A stretch of DNA of 63,027 nucleotides from Acidobacteriota bacterium (GTDB taxonomy: Bacteria; Acidobacteriota; Holophagae; Acanthopleuribacterales; Acanthopleuribacteraceae): contig JASJCB010000020.1 of NCBI GenBank assembly GCA_030066195.1, forward strand, positions 1-63,027. Direction: 5' to 3'. The notes below the pieces were generated by a model. It was not told the DNA's origin. It saw only the letters and a list, made by a program, of their open reading frames with translations, and ran no database searches. Shown here one piece after another: positions 52,169 to 61,956 of the stretch. A program made the translations under genes and the position numbers. The stretch's first letter is position 1; each line of letters begins with the position of its first letter.

Positions 52169-53194
52169 TCAATTTTCTTCTTGCAGCAGGTTGCCGAGTT
52201 TGCGCGACAGATCCGTTTCGGCGTCGTAACCTTTCGATTGCAGGATGAATCGTCGCACGGCAACGTGAATCAGGTTGATCCAATTCCGTCCTCTGCTAAC
52301 AGGTACGCGAATCATAGGCGTTTCGATGCCTAAAATATCTAAATGTCCCTGTTCATTGAAGCAGGCATAGGCTTTTTTCTTCTCCCAGGGTTCCAGGAGC
52401 AGGACCAGGTCGACGGGATGTTCCTCGATGATGGAATAAGAACTGAAGAGATCGCGGACGTTGACGATGCCCAGACCGCGAATATCCATATGGTCGCGAA
52501 TCAACTCGCGAGATTTGCCGATCAGTTGGTCCAACTGATTGCGGCGAATATGCACCACGTCGTCGGCCACCAGTTGGTGTCCGTTCATGATCAGGTCCAG
52601 GGCGCAGTCGGACTTGCCGATGCCGCTGGGCCCGATAATCAACAAACCCAGTCCCCGAAACACGACCAGTTCGCCGTGGAAACTGAGGCTGGGGGCCAGG
52701 CGCTCTTCCAAAACCCGATACAGACGGGCTTCGACACCGGAGCGCGATTGAGCAGAACAAAGCACCGGAATGCCGGCCGCGTCGGCCCGCACCAGAAAAT
52801 CTCGGGTAACGCCCGCGCCGATGCATTCATCGTTGCTGTCGGGAATCACGAAACAGCCGATGTCGGAGCGGAAGACGGGGTCCATAAAACGCTCGGGCTC
52901 GGCGGAGGCGCGTTCTTGGATGAAACGCAATTCGGCCTTGCCAAGTATCTGAACGCTGCCCTTGTCCAAATCATCGGTAAAACCGCCCAACGCCAGTCCC
53001 AGAAGCTGGACCTTGGCGGCGCTGATCCGGCGCGTCAGCGCGTGTTCGGCCGCCAGAACGCTGAAGTCCAAACCGGGGCAGGCCTCAATTAAATCGGCCA
53101 CGGTAAATAAAGGGGGTTCTCTACTTTCAGGGCGCGCGAGGAATCCCGACAGCATTTCAAGGTATTCCCCGCAACGTTCCTTCTTGCTTTTCAC
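52169..53194 (-). CDS. hprK: HPr kinase/phosphorylase
   Basis: A 341-residue bifunctional enzyme that phosphorylates and dephosphorylates HPr on Ser. The N-terminal DUF-like domain (FTVADLIEACPGLDFSVLAAE) precedes the catalytic part: HGELVVFRGLGLLIIGPSGIGKSDCALDLIMNGHQLVADDV (P-loop), VDLVLLLEPWEKKKAY and the PVSRGRNWINLIHVAVRRF segment matching the HprK family signature (PVxxGRNxAxIIEVAA). Six bases after the hpf stop. Gram-negative rpoN-hpf-hprK clusters often continue into PTS genes, but here the next genes are M16 peptidases. Confidence 0.93.
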   Translation of the reverse strand: MKSKKERCGEYLEMLSGFLARPESREPPLFTVADLIEACPGLDFSVLAAEHALTRRISAAKVQLLGLALGGFTDDLDKGSVQILGKAELRFIQERASAEPERFMDPVFRSDIGCFVIPDSNDECIGAGVTRDFLVRADAAGIPVLCSAQSRSGVEARLYRVLEERLAPSLSFHGELVVFRGLGLLIIGPSGIGKSDCALDLIMNGHQLVADDVVHIRRNQLDQLIGKSRELIRDHMDIRGLGIVNVRDLFSSYSIIEEHPVDLVLLLEPWEKKKAYACFNEQGHLDILGIETPMIRVPVSRGRNWINLIHVAVRRFILQSKGYDAETDLSRKLGNLLQEEN

Positions 53195-53200
53195 GGTGGG

Positions 53201-53743
53201 TCAACTTCCCGGTTCAATCAAACCGATATGACCGTCGCGGCGGGTGTAGACCACGTTGACCTGGTCACTATCCGGGTTCCTGAAGAACACGAATTCGCGA
53301 TTGAACTTCTGTAATTCTTCCACGGCCTCGTCCAGGTTCATGGGCTTTACCTCGGAGTTGTCCGTGCGGATGATTCGGATATCACCCTCGTTCCGCGCCT
53401 CGGATTGGCGTTCCACATTCAATACATTAACGCGAATACTCTCCGTGGTGCTGCGTTTTTTGGCGTTCATCTTATTTTTGTGCTTCTTGACCTGGCTTTC
53501 CAACTTATTGACCACGTGATCGATGGCCTGCAACATATCGTTGGTTTCTTCGGTGCCGTGGAAGCTGCGCTTGTGGGAGAGGAATTTGATTTCCGCCTTG
53601 TGTCGGTACTTTTCCGTGGAAAGAACAACGCTGATATCGTGCATATCGTCAATAAGGCGTTTGACCCGATCTAACTTGGACTCGGTGAAGCTCCGAATAT
53701 GGTCCGTGATATTGACACCACGTCCCGTGAAATCAACTTTCAT
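53201..53743 (-). CDS. hpf: ribosome hibernation promoting factor, long form
   Basis: A 180-residue HPF/RaiA protein. The N-terminal domain (MKVDFTGRGVNITDHIRSFTESKLDRVKRLIDD, ISVVLSTEKYRHKAEI) binds the 30S decoding region; the C-terminal domain (EVKPMNLDEAVEELQKFNREFVFFRNPDSDQVNVVYTRRDGHIGLIEPG) mediates 100S dimer formation, so this is the long form. The ATG at 53743 follows GGAGGGCTT; an in-frame ATG at 53758 is less family-like. It sits just after rpoN. Confidence 0.95.
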   Translation of the reverse strand: MKVDFTGRGVNITDHIRSFTESKLDRVKRLIDDMHDISVVLSTEKYRHKAEIKFLSHKRSFHGTEETNDMLQAIDHVVNKLESQVKKHKNKMNAKKRSTTESIRVNVLNVERQSEARNEGDIRIIRTDNSEVKPMNLDEAVEELQKFNREFVFFRNPDSDQVNVVYTRRDGHIGLIEPGS

Positions 53744-53758
53744 AAGCCCTCCATCCAT

Positions 53759-55252
53759 TTACAACTTTTTCTTACGTTTTGATGAAGAGAGGATTCCCAG
53801 TTCTTCCCGATACTTGGCAACGGTGCGCCGCGCAATTTGAATACCCTCACGGGTAAGGATCTTGACAATGGTTGCATCACTATAGGGTTTGGTGGGCGAC
53901 TCTTCACTACACAGCTTGCGGATTTTCTCCTTGACCGCGAGGGATGAGACGTCTTCGCCGTAGGCTGAGGACAGACCGGACCTGAAAAAATATTTCAGCT
54001 CGAAAACACCCCTCGGGGTGTGGACATATTTGTTATTGACCACACGGGAGACAGTAGATTCGTGCATGCCGATATCATCGGCAACCTCACGCAAAACTAG
54101 AGGCTTCATGTATTCGACGCCGCGGTCGAAGAAGTCCCGTTGGTGCCGGACCAGGGATTCGGCCACCTTATAAATCGTGCGGTTGCGTTGGTCCAGGCTC
54201 TTGATCAACCACATGGCCGATTTGAATTTATCCTTGATGAAGGTACGGGTATCCTTGTCTGCCAACTTGGCCTGTTCCATCATCTTGGGGTAACTGGGCG
54301 AAACCCGCAGGCGGGCGGTGCCCTCGTCGTTCAGTTGGATGACGTATTCGTCATCGACCTTGAAGATATAAACGTCCGGTTGAATGTATTGAGGCGGCAG
54401 GGGGGCAAACGAGCGGCCCGGCTCGGGATCGAAGGTTTTGATCGCCTCGAGGTATTCCTTGAGGGTGTCCTTATCGATGCCCAGAATATTCATCAGTTCT
54501 TTGTATTTTTGCTTTTGCAACAGGTCGAAGTGTTCCAACAGCATGGTTTCCACTTCGGTGCCCGCCCACTCGCTGTAGGCAATCTGGACTTCCAGGCATT
54601 CGGTCAGGTTGCGTCCGCCGACCCCTCGCGGGGTGAACTCGCGAACAGCCTGCCAAACCTCGTTGACCATGTCTAAGGGCCAATTGCTCTGTTCGGCAAT
54701 TTCTTCCAGCTCACAAGCCAGGCGGCCCGCCTCGTTGATGTTGCCGATGATTTCCATGCCTATTTCGAAGGCGGTTTCGTTAAGCGGCAACAAGCCCAGT
54801 TGACCTTCCAGGTGCTCTTGCAGCGTTTCCGGCCGGGTCAGTACGTTCTCGAAGCTGGGGAGTTCGCCGGGGTCGATCGATTCGCGCTCGGCGCGGGGTT
54901 GGTAATCGCCCAGGTAGTCCTGGAAATAGGACTCCATGTCAATGTCATCCAGCTTGTTATCGAAGTTTTCATTCTGTTCGACAGGCTGGTCTTTCAGGGC
55001 GTCCTTGTTATCGAGCGGCTGTTCAGCCAGGGCCTCGGCCGGACTTTCGCTGCCTTCTCCCTCACCGGTGGGCGTCTCGCCCTCCATCGACTCGCGAGCG
55101 TCGTCCAGCATGGGGTTTTCCAGCAGCTCGGCCTGAATGGTATCGGCCAACTCCAGATGCGACATTTGCAACAGCTTGATGGCCTGTTGCAGGCTCTGGG
55201 TCATCACCAGCTTTTGGGATAATTTAAGGGATAATCTCTGCTCTAGTGCCAT
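53759..55252 (-). CDS. rpoN: RNA polymerase sigma-54 factor
   Basis: A 497-residue sigma-54. Region I: LKLSQKLVMTQSLQQAIKLLQMSHLELADTI. An acidic region II follows. The core-binding domain includes FTPRGVGGRNLTECLEVQI. The DNA-binding region has ESTVSRVVNNKYVHTPRGVFELKYFF (HTH) and the RpoN box ARRTVAKYREEL. It drives -24/-12 promoters through enhancer-binding ATPases. I found no convincing -24/-12 site in the window. Between lptB and hpf, a widely conserved order. Confidence 0.97.
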   Translation of the reverse strand: MALEQRLSLKLSQKLVMTQSLQQAIKLLQMSHLELADTIQAELLENPMLDDARESMEGETPTGEGEGSESPAEALAEQPLDNKDALKDQPVEQNENFDNKLDDIDMESYFQDYLGDYQPRAERESIDPGELPSFENVLTRPETLQEHLEGQLGLLPLNETAFEIGMEIIGNINEAGRLACELEEIAEQSNWPLDMVNEVWQAVREFTPRGVGGRNLTECLEVQIAYSEWAGTEVETMLLEHFDLLQKQKYKELMNILGIDKDTLKEYLEAIKTFDPEPGRSFAPLPPQYIQPDVYIFKVDDEYVIQLNDEGTARLRVSPSYPKMMEQAKLADKDTRTFIKDKFKSAMWLIKSLDQRNRTIYKVAESLVRHQRDFFDRGVEYMKPLVLREVADDIGMHESTVSRVVNNKYVHTPRGVFELKYFFRSGLSSAYGEDVSSLAVKEKIRKLCSEESPTKPYSDATIVKILTREGIQIARRTVAKYREELGILSSSKRKKKL

Positions 55253-55269
55253 CCTTGCTCCACGGTCAC

Positions 55270-56007
55270 TTAATCCAACTTGAATGAATCGCCAAGGTAG
55301 GTTTTTCTGACAAGATCGTCCCCTGCCAATTCCTCAGGGTGACCCTCCTTCAATATAGCGCCGTCGCTGAGAATATAGGCCCTCTGCGTGATCTTCAGGG
55401 TTTCTCTGACATTGTGATCTGTGATCAGCACCCCAATGTTCCTGGCACGCAGCTTCTCTATGATCAATTGTATATCCCCAACCGCTTTGGGGTCAATCCC
55501 CGCGAACGGCTCATCGAGCAGGATATACGCGGGATTGTTGGTCAACGCCCTGGCTATTTCCACGCGACGGCGTTCCCCGCCGCTCAAGGCGTAACCCTTT
55601 CCGCGCCGGATGTGCTGAATATTGAACTCCACCAGCAACTGTTCCATGCGGTCCACCCGGTCCTGCGCGCTCATGTCCAGCAGTTCCAACATGGCCAGTA
55701 GATTCTCTTCCACGGTCATCCGTTTGAAGATGCTGGGCTCCTGAGGAAGGTAGGAAATACCATGCCTGGCCCGGATGTACATGGGAACCCGACTCAGTTC
55801 CCGGCCCGCCATTTGAATACTGCCGTAGTCGGGTTTAATTAGGCCGACGATCATATAAAAGGTCGTTGTCTTGCCCGCGCCGTTGGGACCGAGCAGGCCC
55901 ACCACTTCGCCCGGATCCACATGTAAACTGACACCGCGCACGACGCGCCTACCCTTATAGGCTTTGGTGAGGTCCGATGCTTCCAGCCGGTTGATATGTT
56001 GCGACAT
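55270..56007 (-). CDS. lptB: LPS export ATPase LptB
   Basis: A 245-residue ABC ATPase: Walker [17 protein letters not shown], signature [17 protein letters not shown], Walker [14 protein letters not shown], switch [10 protein letters not shown]. It energises LptFG to extract LPS and push it across the LptC-LptA bridge. It follows the lptC-lptA fusion by 15 bases and precedes rpoN by 17. Confidence 0.95.
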   Translation of the reverse strand: MSQHINRLEASDLTKAYKGRRVVRGVSLHVDPGEVVGLLGPNGAGKTTTFYMIVGLIKPDYGSIQMAGRELSRVPMYIRARHGISYLPQEPSIFKRMTVEENLLAMLELLDMSAQDRVDRMEQLLVEFNIQHIRRGKGYALSGGERRRVEIARALTNNPAYILLDEPFAGIDPKAVGDIQLIIEKLRARNIGVLITDHNVRETLKITQRAYILSDGAILKEGHPEELAGDDLVRKTYLGDSFKLD

Positions 56008-56022
56008 TAGCGAGTGATCTAC

Positions 56023-57978
56023 CTATCGAAATGGTTTTTTCTTGAGGGGAACGGTCGTCTTGGTCCGGCCCTGCTTGACCGGAATGCCGATAACACTACC
56101 ATCCTTCAGGTTGTAGATCAATCGCCTTGCCCTGGTGGTGCTGTCCGAAGTGATCTCCACATCCCGGTCCTCACCGATGAACTCGGCTGTTTCCTCGGCG
56201 GGGTCCAGGATCAGTTTGTCCGCCAGCGCCGTGATCTTTCTGGGGCCGTCCTTTTCCATGAGGGTGTGTTTGAAGACCACGTCCCGGTAAGCCGTAATAT
56301 TTTCCACCGCGTCCCGACCGCGACCGCGTTTCAGGGCCAAGTCCAACTGTTCACAGCTCATCTCGCCGCGCCCCGGCATGACCGCCTGCAAAACCTTTTC
56401 GAAACGCAGCAGCCGTTTCGAGCCCGCGTAATTCATCTTTTGGGCATCGACCAGTAAATCGCCGCCCTCTACCTTTTTGGTCAGCAACACGCGACTGTCG
56501 GTAGCCAGGTTGAAGACATCGCCGTCGATATCGGTGACCTCGATGGCGTCGGACTCGATGGTTTCACCGGCCCGTTCGAAGCGGGCGGGCTTCCCTTCCA
56601 ACTTCACATACTCGCGCGGCATCTTCATTTCCAGCTTATCACCGTTGCCGAGCACCTGCCCGCCATTCTCCAGGGCGTAGAGGATCTCGACGAACTTGAA
56701 GGCAAAAACTTCCCGGTCGCGTTGATCCCAGCTGGTCAACAGCACCTCGTCGCCCTTGATGCGCAAGTTTTCCGCCCTCTCGAAGAGGTCGGCGCCGCCG
56801 CTGAACAGAACCTGTTGCTGGGTGTGAATCACACGCAGGCTGCCCGCCTTGCCGGTCAGGGTGCCGTAGTTGAAATCGGGTGCGCCGAAGATGCGCGTGC
56901 TGGTGACCACACCGTCCAGAAATTCGGTTTCCATACCTTGTTTACCCAAAAGCGACAGTTCCGGGCCGTCGTCGCGCCGCCCGACGATGCTGATGGGGTC
57001 TGTCGCCGTCAACAGTTCCGGGTCCGAGGCATTCAGCAGCAGGCGCAGGCTGCCGCCGGCGCCGTTGAACCAATAACCGTCATCGGTCTCGCTGCTGAAC
57101 AGGGCGTCCGGCGCGGTGTTCAATTCCTGGGCCCAACGGCCGTTATCCTCGAAGCAGATATCCACGTAGGACGCCTGCAAATCGCCGCTGGCCCACACGA
57201 AGTTAGCCGGCTTTCCGCGCAAAACGGCGCGTTCCATGGCCATACTGCCGGTTGACAGGCTGTCGCGAAAGGTAACATCGATGTTTTCCGCCAACAAAAG
57301 CGTACGGCGCAGGTCGTTAAACGTGGTGACGGCGCCCCGGCGAATAAGGCCGGTTCGCTTGCGGTCGTCAATCATCAGATAATCGGCTTCGACGCGAGTA
57401 TCGGCCTCCGCGGTACGATTGTTCAGCACCACGTTTGCGCGCATCTCCAGAAATTCACCGGAGCGGTAGCGCAGTCCCACGCAGGAACCGCTGCTGTTGC
57501 CCAGGGAGAAGCGAGTGGGCGCCTCGGTAGTGATGGTGCCGTCATTATTTTCCATCAAAGGACCGGGAGTGGAAATGCGAATGCCGCCCGTTTCAACCAG
57601 AACGACGCGCGATTGGGGATCTTCCGGGTCGGAGGTCATGACCTTGAGGCCGTTTTCCTCGGTGACCATGTGGTGGGCGCTTGCCTCGAACTGGCGGCCG
57701 TCCTTGCGATGGCTGATCTTGACCTCTTCCAGAATGAAATCGCGCTCACCGGTTTGGGTTGTTCTGGCCGAGGTGCCCGTGGTGATGAGGTTGCCCTTGG
57801 TGTCGAACTTGCGGTATCGGGTGGAATCACCGCGGCCCATTTCCAGCGGGTCGGCGCTGGGTGCGGGATCGCTTTTCTCCACGCGCAGGCTCGGGGTATC
57901 CACCGACAGGAAGACAAAATAGCCCATCAGTCCGGCGGTGCCCAGAACAATCAATCGGGTCAGCAGTTTCTTGATCAT
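56023..57978 (-). CDS. LptC-LptA-like fusion protein of LPS export
   Basis: A 651-residue periplasmic protein anchored by an N-terminal helix (LLTRLIVLGTAGLMGYFVFLSV). Residues 30-210 follow the LptC plan (RYRKFDTKGNLITTGTSA, DFILEEVKISHRKDGRQFEASAHHM). The remainder is a long run of OstA/LptA-like beta-jellyroll repeats, ending with DRDVEITSDSTTRARRLIYNLKDGSVIG, typical of LptA. Thus LptC and LptA functions appear in one chain, several times longer than LptA alone. The start at 57978 overlaps the recJ stop (ATGA); lptB follows. Fusion and role follow from fold patterns and context. Confidence 0.8.
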   Translation of the reverse strand: MIKKLLTRLIVLGTAGLMGYFVFLSVDTPSLRVEKSDPAPSADPLEMGRGDSTRYRKFDTKGNLITTGTSARTTQTGERDFILEEVKISHRKDGRQFEASAHHMVTEENGLKVMTSDPEDPQSRVVLVETGGIRISTPGPLMENNDGTITTEAPTRFSLGNSSGSCVGLRYRSGEFLEMRANVVLNNRTAEADTRVEADYLMIDDRKRTGLIRRGAVTTFNDLRRTLLLAENIDVTFRDSLSTGSMAMERAVLRGKPANFVWASGDLQASYVDICFEDNGRWAQELNTAPDALFSSETDDGYWFNGAGGSLRLLLNASDPELLTATDPISIVGRRDDGPELSLLGKQGMETEFLDGVVTSTRIFGAPDFNYGTLTGKAGSLRVIHTQQQVLFSGGADLFERAENLRIKGDEVLLTSWDQRDREVFAFKFVEILYALENGGQVLGNGDKLEMKMPREYVKLEGKPARFERAGETIESDAIEVTDIDGDVFNLATDSRVLLTKKVEGGDLLVDAQKMNYAGSKRLLRFEKVLQAVMPGRGEMSCEQLDLALKRGRGRDAVENITAYRDVVFKHTLMEKDGPRKITALADKLILDPAEETAEFIGEDRDVEITSDSTTRARRLIYNLKDGSVIGIPVKQGRTKTTVPLKKKPFR

Positions 57979-59687
57979 AAGCTGTCCGTATTGCCGTGTT
58001 CGCCTCGCGAGGGCCTTATTTCCACGATTTGGACCTGATACTCGTCCCGAAACGGGGCCAGGGAGTAGACCAGATCCACGGAGTCGAAACGCTCGAGTTT
58101 GAACTCGAGTTCGATAGGATGATAAAACGAGCATTTGCGCGAGATGTTGCCGTCGCTTACCTCGAAGTGGTACCAGGGACCCTTGCGCAAGATATCCGTT
58201 TCCAGGATCAGGTTGGGGCTGAGAAAGACGGGCATGGCGTTGCCGATACCGAACGGCGCCATCTTGCTGAGGTTCTCGAACAGGTCATCGGTGAGATCCT
58301 GCCAGTCGATTTGGGCGTCGATGGAGCAAAGCTCCAGATGTTGCCGCGCCTGTAAACGCGGACCCAGTAATTCGTTCATACGTTGTTTGAAAAGCGGGAG
58401 GTTGGTCAAGGGCAGAGTCACGCCGGCGGCCTCGGGATGCCCTCCGAAATTGGTCAACAGATGGGACAATTCGCGCAGGGCGCCTAAAATATCCAGACCC
58501 GGAACGGAGCGAATGGACCCGTGGGCGGTGTTGGCGTCGAAGGAAATCACGCAGGCGGGCCGATCGTAGCGACGCACCAGCTTACAGGCCATGATACCCA
58601 GGATGCCGCGATGCCAATGGCGGCCGGCCAACAGGATGAAGGGCGGTACCCGGTTGCGAAAGCTGTGGCGCAATTGCATTTCCAGCTTGTCGCCCAGTTC
58701 GCGCTCGACCATTTGGCGGATGGTGTTCATGCCGTCCATGATTTCCACGATGCGCACGATCTCTTCCTCGTCGGTGCAATTGAAGAAGTTGATGGCGATA
58801 TCGGGATCACCCAACCTGCCGGGTGCATTGATGCGCGGGGCCACTTTGAAGCTGACATCCATCGCGTTGACATCGCCCCGGATACCCACCCGGCGCAACA
58901 GGTGGCGCAGGGGCCCGGTGGGATTGGATTCCATGGCGCGCAGGCCGCGGAAAACAATCCAGCGGTTTTCCTCGCGCAGGGGCACCATATCGGCAATGGT
59001 TCCGATGGCGGCAATTTGCAGATAGTTATCCAGACTCACCTTGCCGGGATTCCCGGCGGCCAGGGCCTGGACCAGCTTCAGGGCAACGCCCGCGCCGCAC
59101 AGGCCGAGGAAGGGATAATGCGATCCCTCCAGCTTGGGATTCAGCACGGCCAGAGCATCGGGCCGCCGATTATCGGGAGTGTGGTGGTCGGTGATGATGA
59201 CATCCAAGCCCTGCTCGCGGGCAACCTCCATCTCTTTAAAGGCCCGCACGCCCGTGTCCACCGTAATGACCAGCGCAACGTTTTCCTTCTGACGTAACAG
59301 GACCAGGCGTTCGGGGTTCAGGCCCACGCCCTCGAAGAAGCGGTCGGGGATATAGTAGAAGGCGTCGCCGCCCAACTCGCGGACGGCCTGGGTCAGGATG
59401 GCAATGGCGGTGACGCCGTCAGCGTCGTAATCGCCGTAGATGCAGATGCGTTCGCCGTTCTCCACCGCGGTCATGATACGCGCCACGGCCTTGTCCATAT
59501 CGGGCATCAGGAAGGGGTCGGGCGGCGTGTAGCGGCCCGGGTCCAAAAATTCCTTCATTTCCTCGGGCTCGGTCACATTGCGATTCAGGATACACCTGGC
59601 CAACAGCCGATCCACCTTATACGACTCGGCGATCTCTTTGACCTTCTGGGGATCCGGTTGCAGGACCTGCCACTTGCCCATGATCAC
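57975..59687 (-). CDS. recJ: single-stranded-DNA-specific exonuclease RecJ
   Basis: A 570-residue RecJ with the DHH-family motifs: ICIYGDYDADGVTAIAIL (motif I), VITVDTGVRA (II), VIITDHHTPDNR (III, DHH), LCGAGVALKLVQAL (IV); and DHHA1 RHWHRGILGIMACKLVRRYDRPA with GGHPEAAGVTL. It degrades ssDNA 5' to 3' in recombination and mismatch repair. The start is ATG at 59687 (four-base overlap with accA) or 59681. The C-terminal OB region is complete. Confidence 0.95.
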   Translation of the reverse strand: MIMGKWQVLQPDPQKVKEIAESYKVDRLLARCILNRNVTEPEEMKEFLDPGRYTPPDPFLMPDMDKAVARIMTAVENGERICIYGDYDADGVTAIAILTQAVRELGGDAFYYIPDRFFEGVGLNPERLVLLRQKENVALVITVDTGVRAFKEMEVAREQGLDVIITDHHTPDNRRPDALAVLNPKLEGSHYPFLGLCGAGVALKLVQALAAGNPGKVSLDNYLQIAAIGTIADMVPLREENRWIVFRGLRAMESNPTGPLRHLLRRVGIRGDVNAMDVSFKVAPRINAPGRLGDPDIAINFFNCTDEEEIVRIVEIMDGMNTIRQMVERELGDKLEMQLRHSFRNRVPPFILLAGRHWHRGILGIMACKLVRRYDRPACVISFDANTAHGSIRSVPGLDILGALRELSHLLTNFGGHPEAAGVTLPLTNLPLFKQRMNELLGPRLQARQHLELCSIDAQIDWQDLTDDLFENLSKMAPFGIGNAMPVFLSPNLILETDILRKGPWYHFEVSDGNISRKCSFYHPIELEFKLERFDSVDLVYSLAPFRDEYQVQIVEIRPSRGEHGNTDSL

Positions 59688-60640
59688 CCCGCCTGCATGA
59701 AGCTGCCCATGACCCGAAACTTCTGATACCGGGCTTCAATACGTTCCTCTACAGATAGGGATTCTTCCCTGGCCAACTGTGCGGCCAGGTGTTCGCCGAG
59801 CAGGCTGAACATCTGGTTGGGGTTATCATGGGCGCCGCCGGGAGGCTCCTCGCAGATACTGTCCACCAGGCCCAATTTCTGTAATTTGGGTGCGGTCAGG
59901 TGCAACGCCTCGGCCGCCGTCGCCATCTGGTCCGCATCCTTCCACAAAATGGAGGCGCAACCCTCGGGCGAAATGACCGAGTAGATGCTGTTGGCCAGGA
60001 TGCAAATATGATCGCCGACACCCAAAGCCAGGGCGCCGCCGCTGCCGCCTTCGCCGATAACATACACCAGCACGGGCACCTTCAGCATGGCCATTTCTTT
60101 CAAATTAAAGGCGATCGCCTCGCCCTGGCCGCGTTCTTCGGCATCGATGCCCGGATAGGCGCCCGGGGTATCGATAAAGGTAACGATGGGTGCGCCGAAT
60201 TTCTCGGCCGTTTTCATCACGCGCAGGGCCTTGCGATAACCCTCGGGTCGGGGCATGCCGAAATTGCGGTGTAACTTCTGCTTGATATCGCGTCCCTTCT
60301 GGTGACCGATCACGGCCAGGGTGCGTCCGCGAAAGGTACCGAAACCGGCCATGATCGCGGGATCGTCGGCGAAGCGGCGGTCACCGTGTAACTCGTCGAA
60401 CTCTTCGAACAGGTTACTGATATAGTCTCGGGTATAGGGACGTTTGGGATGTCGCGCCACCAGGCAACGTTGCCAATCGGTCAGCGACGCATAGGTATCT
60501 GCCTGGAGCTTGCGTAATTTTTGCTCCAGCTTGTCGATCTCGCGTTCCAATTTGGGTGTCGCGGGTTGGGCTTTAAGGCCCTCGATTCGGGCCTTCAGCT
60601 CCAGAATCGGTTCTTCAAAATTGTTGGGATCTCGGCTCAT
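59684..60640 (-). CDS. accA: acetyl-CoA carboxylase carboxyltransferase subunit alpha
   Basis: A 318-residue AccA: N-terminal helical ILELKARIEGLK...IDKLEQKLRKLQADTYASLTDWQ, RHPKRPYTRDYI, DELHGDRRFADDPAIMAGFG, IGHQKGRDIKQK, IVTFIDTPGAYPGIDAEERGQGEAIAFNL and EGGSGGALALGVGDHI, all canonical. It transfers CO2 from carboxybiotin to acetyl-CoA together with AccD (not in window). The zinc domain belongs to AccD and is absent here as expected. Start at 60640 or 60649. Confidence 0.97.
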   Translation of the reverse strand: MSRDPNNFEEPILELKARIEGLKAQPATPKLEREIDKLEQKLRKLQADTYASLTDWQRCLVARHPKRPYTRDYISNLFEEFDELHGDRRFADDPAIMAGFGTFRGRTLAVIGHQKGRDIKQKLHRNFGMPRPEGYRKALRVMKTAEKFGAPIVTFIDTPGAYPGIDAEERGQGEAIAFNLKEMAMLKVPVLVYVIGEGGSGGALALGVGDHICILANSIYSVISPEGCASILWKDADQMATAAEALHLTAPKLQKLGLVDSICEEPPGGAHDNPNQMFSLLGEHLAAQLAREESLSVEERIEARYQKFRVMGSFMQAG

Positions 60641-60763
60641 ACTCACCATTCGAAGACCACGTTCTCAAAGCATGAATGCTACCACCCCGCCGACGGAACG
60701 TCAACCTGAGCACGCTTAAGATAACTACGATCAGCGGTAATTTGGTATCGAAGCTTGCCCGGG

Positions 60764-60792
60764 TTGAGACGCACGAACCAAACGTTTATAAT
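60764..60792 (+). promoter_or_regulatory. promoter of the beta-propeller gene
   Basis: TTGAGA (60764-60769), a 17-base spacer and a perfect TATAAT (60787-60792). An inverted repeat follows directly. Confidence 0.7.
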
Positions 60793-60824
60793 CCTCGTAG
60801 TAGCATGCAGTACCGTATACGAGG
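60793..60824 (+). promoter_or_regulatory. inverted repeat spanning the start site and ribosome site
   Basis: CCTCGTA (60793-60799) and TACGAGG (60818-60824), perfect 7-bp arms, lie between the -10 box and the ATG at 60832. The right arm contains the GAGG ribosome site. It could be a repressor operator, or an RNA hairpin if transcription starts early enough. Confidence 0.4.
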
Positions 60825-60831
60825 TCGCCCC

Positions 60832-61872
60832 ATGAGCTTATTCTGTTACCTGGTGCTGATGACCGGAAAAGTCACGTTGGAGCCCATAAAAACCCTGGCC
60901 GAGGTCCCCGAGGAGTTGGATCTCTACCTGCAAAATGTACTGTACATCGAGATCGATCAGTCCGGCCGATACCTGGCTTCCGATTTTCCCACCGCCAAGG
61001 TTCACTACTGGGAGAAGGACGGGTCCTATGCCGGTTCCTTCGGCGCCAAGGGCGAGGGTCCGGGTGAATTTTCCTTTGCCGCTTCGCTGGGTCCGCCCAT
61101 GGGACATATCTACGCGGTAGGCGATTTCATTTACATCTACGACGGCGGCAGTCGCAAGGTCAGCATCTTCGACAAGCAGTACCAATTCGTTCGCAGGATC
61201 ACCTTCGAGAAGCTGGGCGGCAAAATCAATACCTTCCACGTGCCCCGGCCCAATCGCTTTCTCTTTTACGACAGTTATTTTTGCGGCGAAGCTGCCTGTC
61301 GCCGGGTTTTGCTCTACGATGACAAGGGCAAGCTGCTCAAGACCTGGCGGGAGTCGCCGGACAAGACCTGGTCTCGCGACGAAGCCAACAACCGCACCAA
61401 CCTTTATATCTGGGAACCCACCCTGGCCGTTGATTTCAGCCATGAGCGCGGCGAAGCGGTTATTGGACACGGCAGCAAACCCCTGTTGGATGTGTTTGAT
61501 CGGGACGGCAATCTCAAGCGCACCCTGACCCTGCCCATCGCCAAACCCCTGGTGCAGCCCGAGGATATCGACGAGTTCAACGAACAGGAGTGGATGAAGG
61601 GCAATAAGTACGTCAAGGCCATCTTCCCCGATGAAATGGCCTATTTCGAGTATGTCCTGACGATTAAAGAAGGTTACCTGGTCTATCACCTGTCGCCCTT
61701 GTACGGCAAGGCTCGGGGTTATTTGCTGGACTTCGACGGCAAGATGAAAGGACGCTTCCAACTTCTTTGCGGCGAGGGCGGCGGTCTTTTTTCCTCGCGA
61801 GGCAAATTGCTGGCCGCCCTGGTGGATGAAGAAGGCGATTTCCACCTCCACGAACTCAAGGTAAAGATGTGA
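60832..61872 (+). CDS. 6-bladed beta-propeller (NHL-like) protein
   Basis: A 346-residue protein with propeller blade patterns: LYIEIDQSGRYLASDFPTAKVHYWEKDGSYAGSFGAKGEGPGEFSF, FIYIYDGGSRKVSIFDKQYQFVRRI, VDFSHERGEAVIGHGSKPLLDVFDRDGNLKRTL. Such 6-bladed proteins are usually exported; here MSLFCYLVLMTGKV gives only a weak signal sequence, so location is uncertain. The start at 60832 is chosen for GAGG seven bases upstream. Function is unknown. It has its own strong promoter, divergent from accA. Confidence 0.7.
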   Translation: MSLFCYLVLMTGKVTLEPIKTLAEVPEELDLYLQNVLYIEIDQSGRYLASDFPTAKVHYWEKDGSYAGSFGAKGEGPGEFSFAASLGPPMGHIYAVGDFIYIYDGGSRKVSIFDKQYQFVRRITFEKLGGKINTFHVPRPNRFLFYDSYFCGEAACRRVLLYDDKGKLLKTWRESPDKTWSRDEANNRTNLYIWEPTLAVDFSHERGEAVIGHGSKPLLDVFDRDGNLKRTLTLPIAKPLVQPEDIDEFNEQEWMKGNKYVKAIFPDEMAYFEYVLTIKEGYLVYHLSPLYGKARGYLLDFDGKMKGRFQLLCGEGGGLFSSRGKLLAALVDEEGDFHLHELKVKM

Positions 61873-61956
61873 GGCGCGGCGCCGACCGGCTAAAGATTTC
61901 CCAATCGATTCCGTTTCGGGTAGAGTAAGGCAATCCACACAAGAACGAGGTGATGC

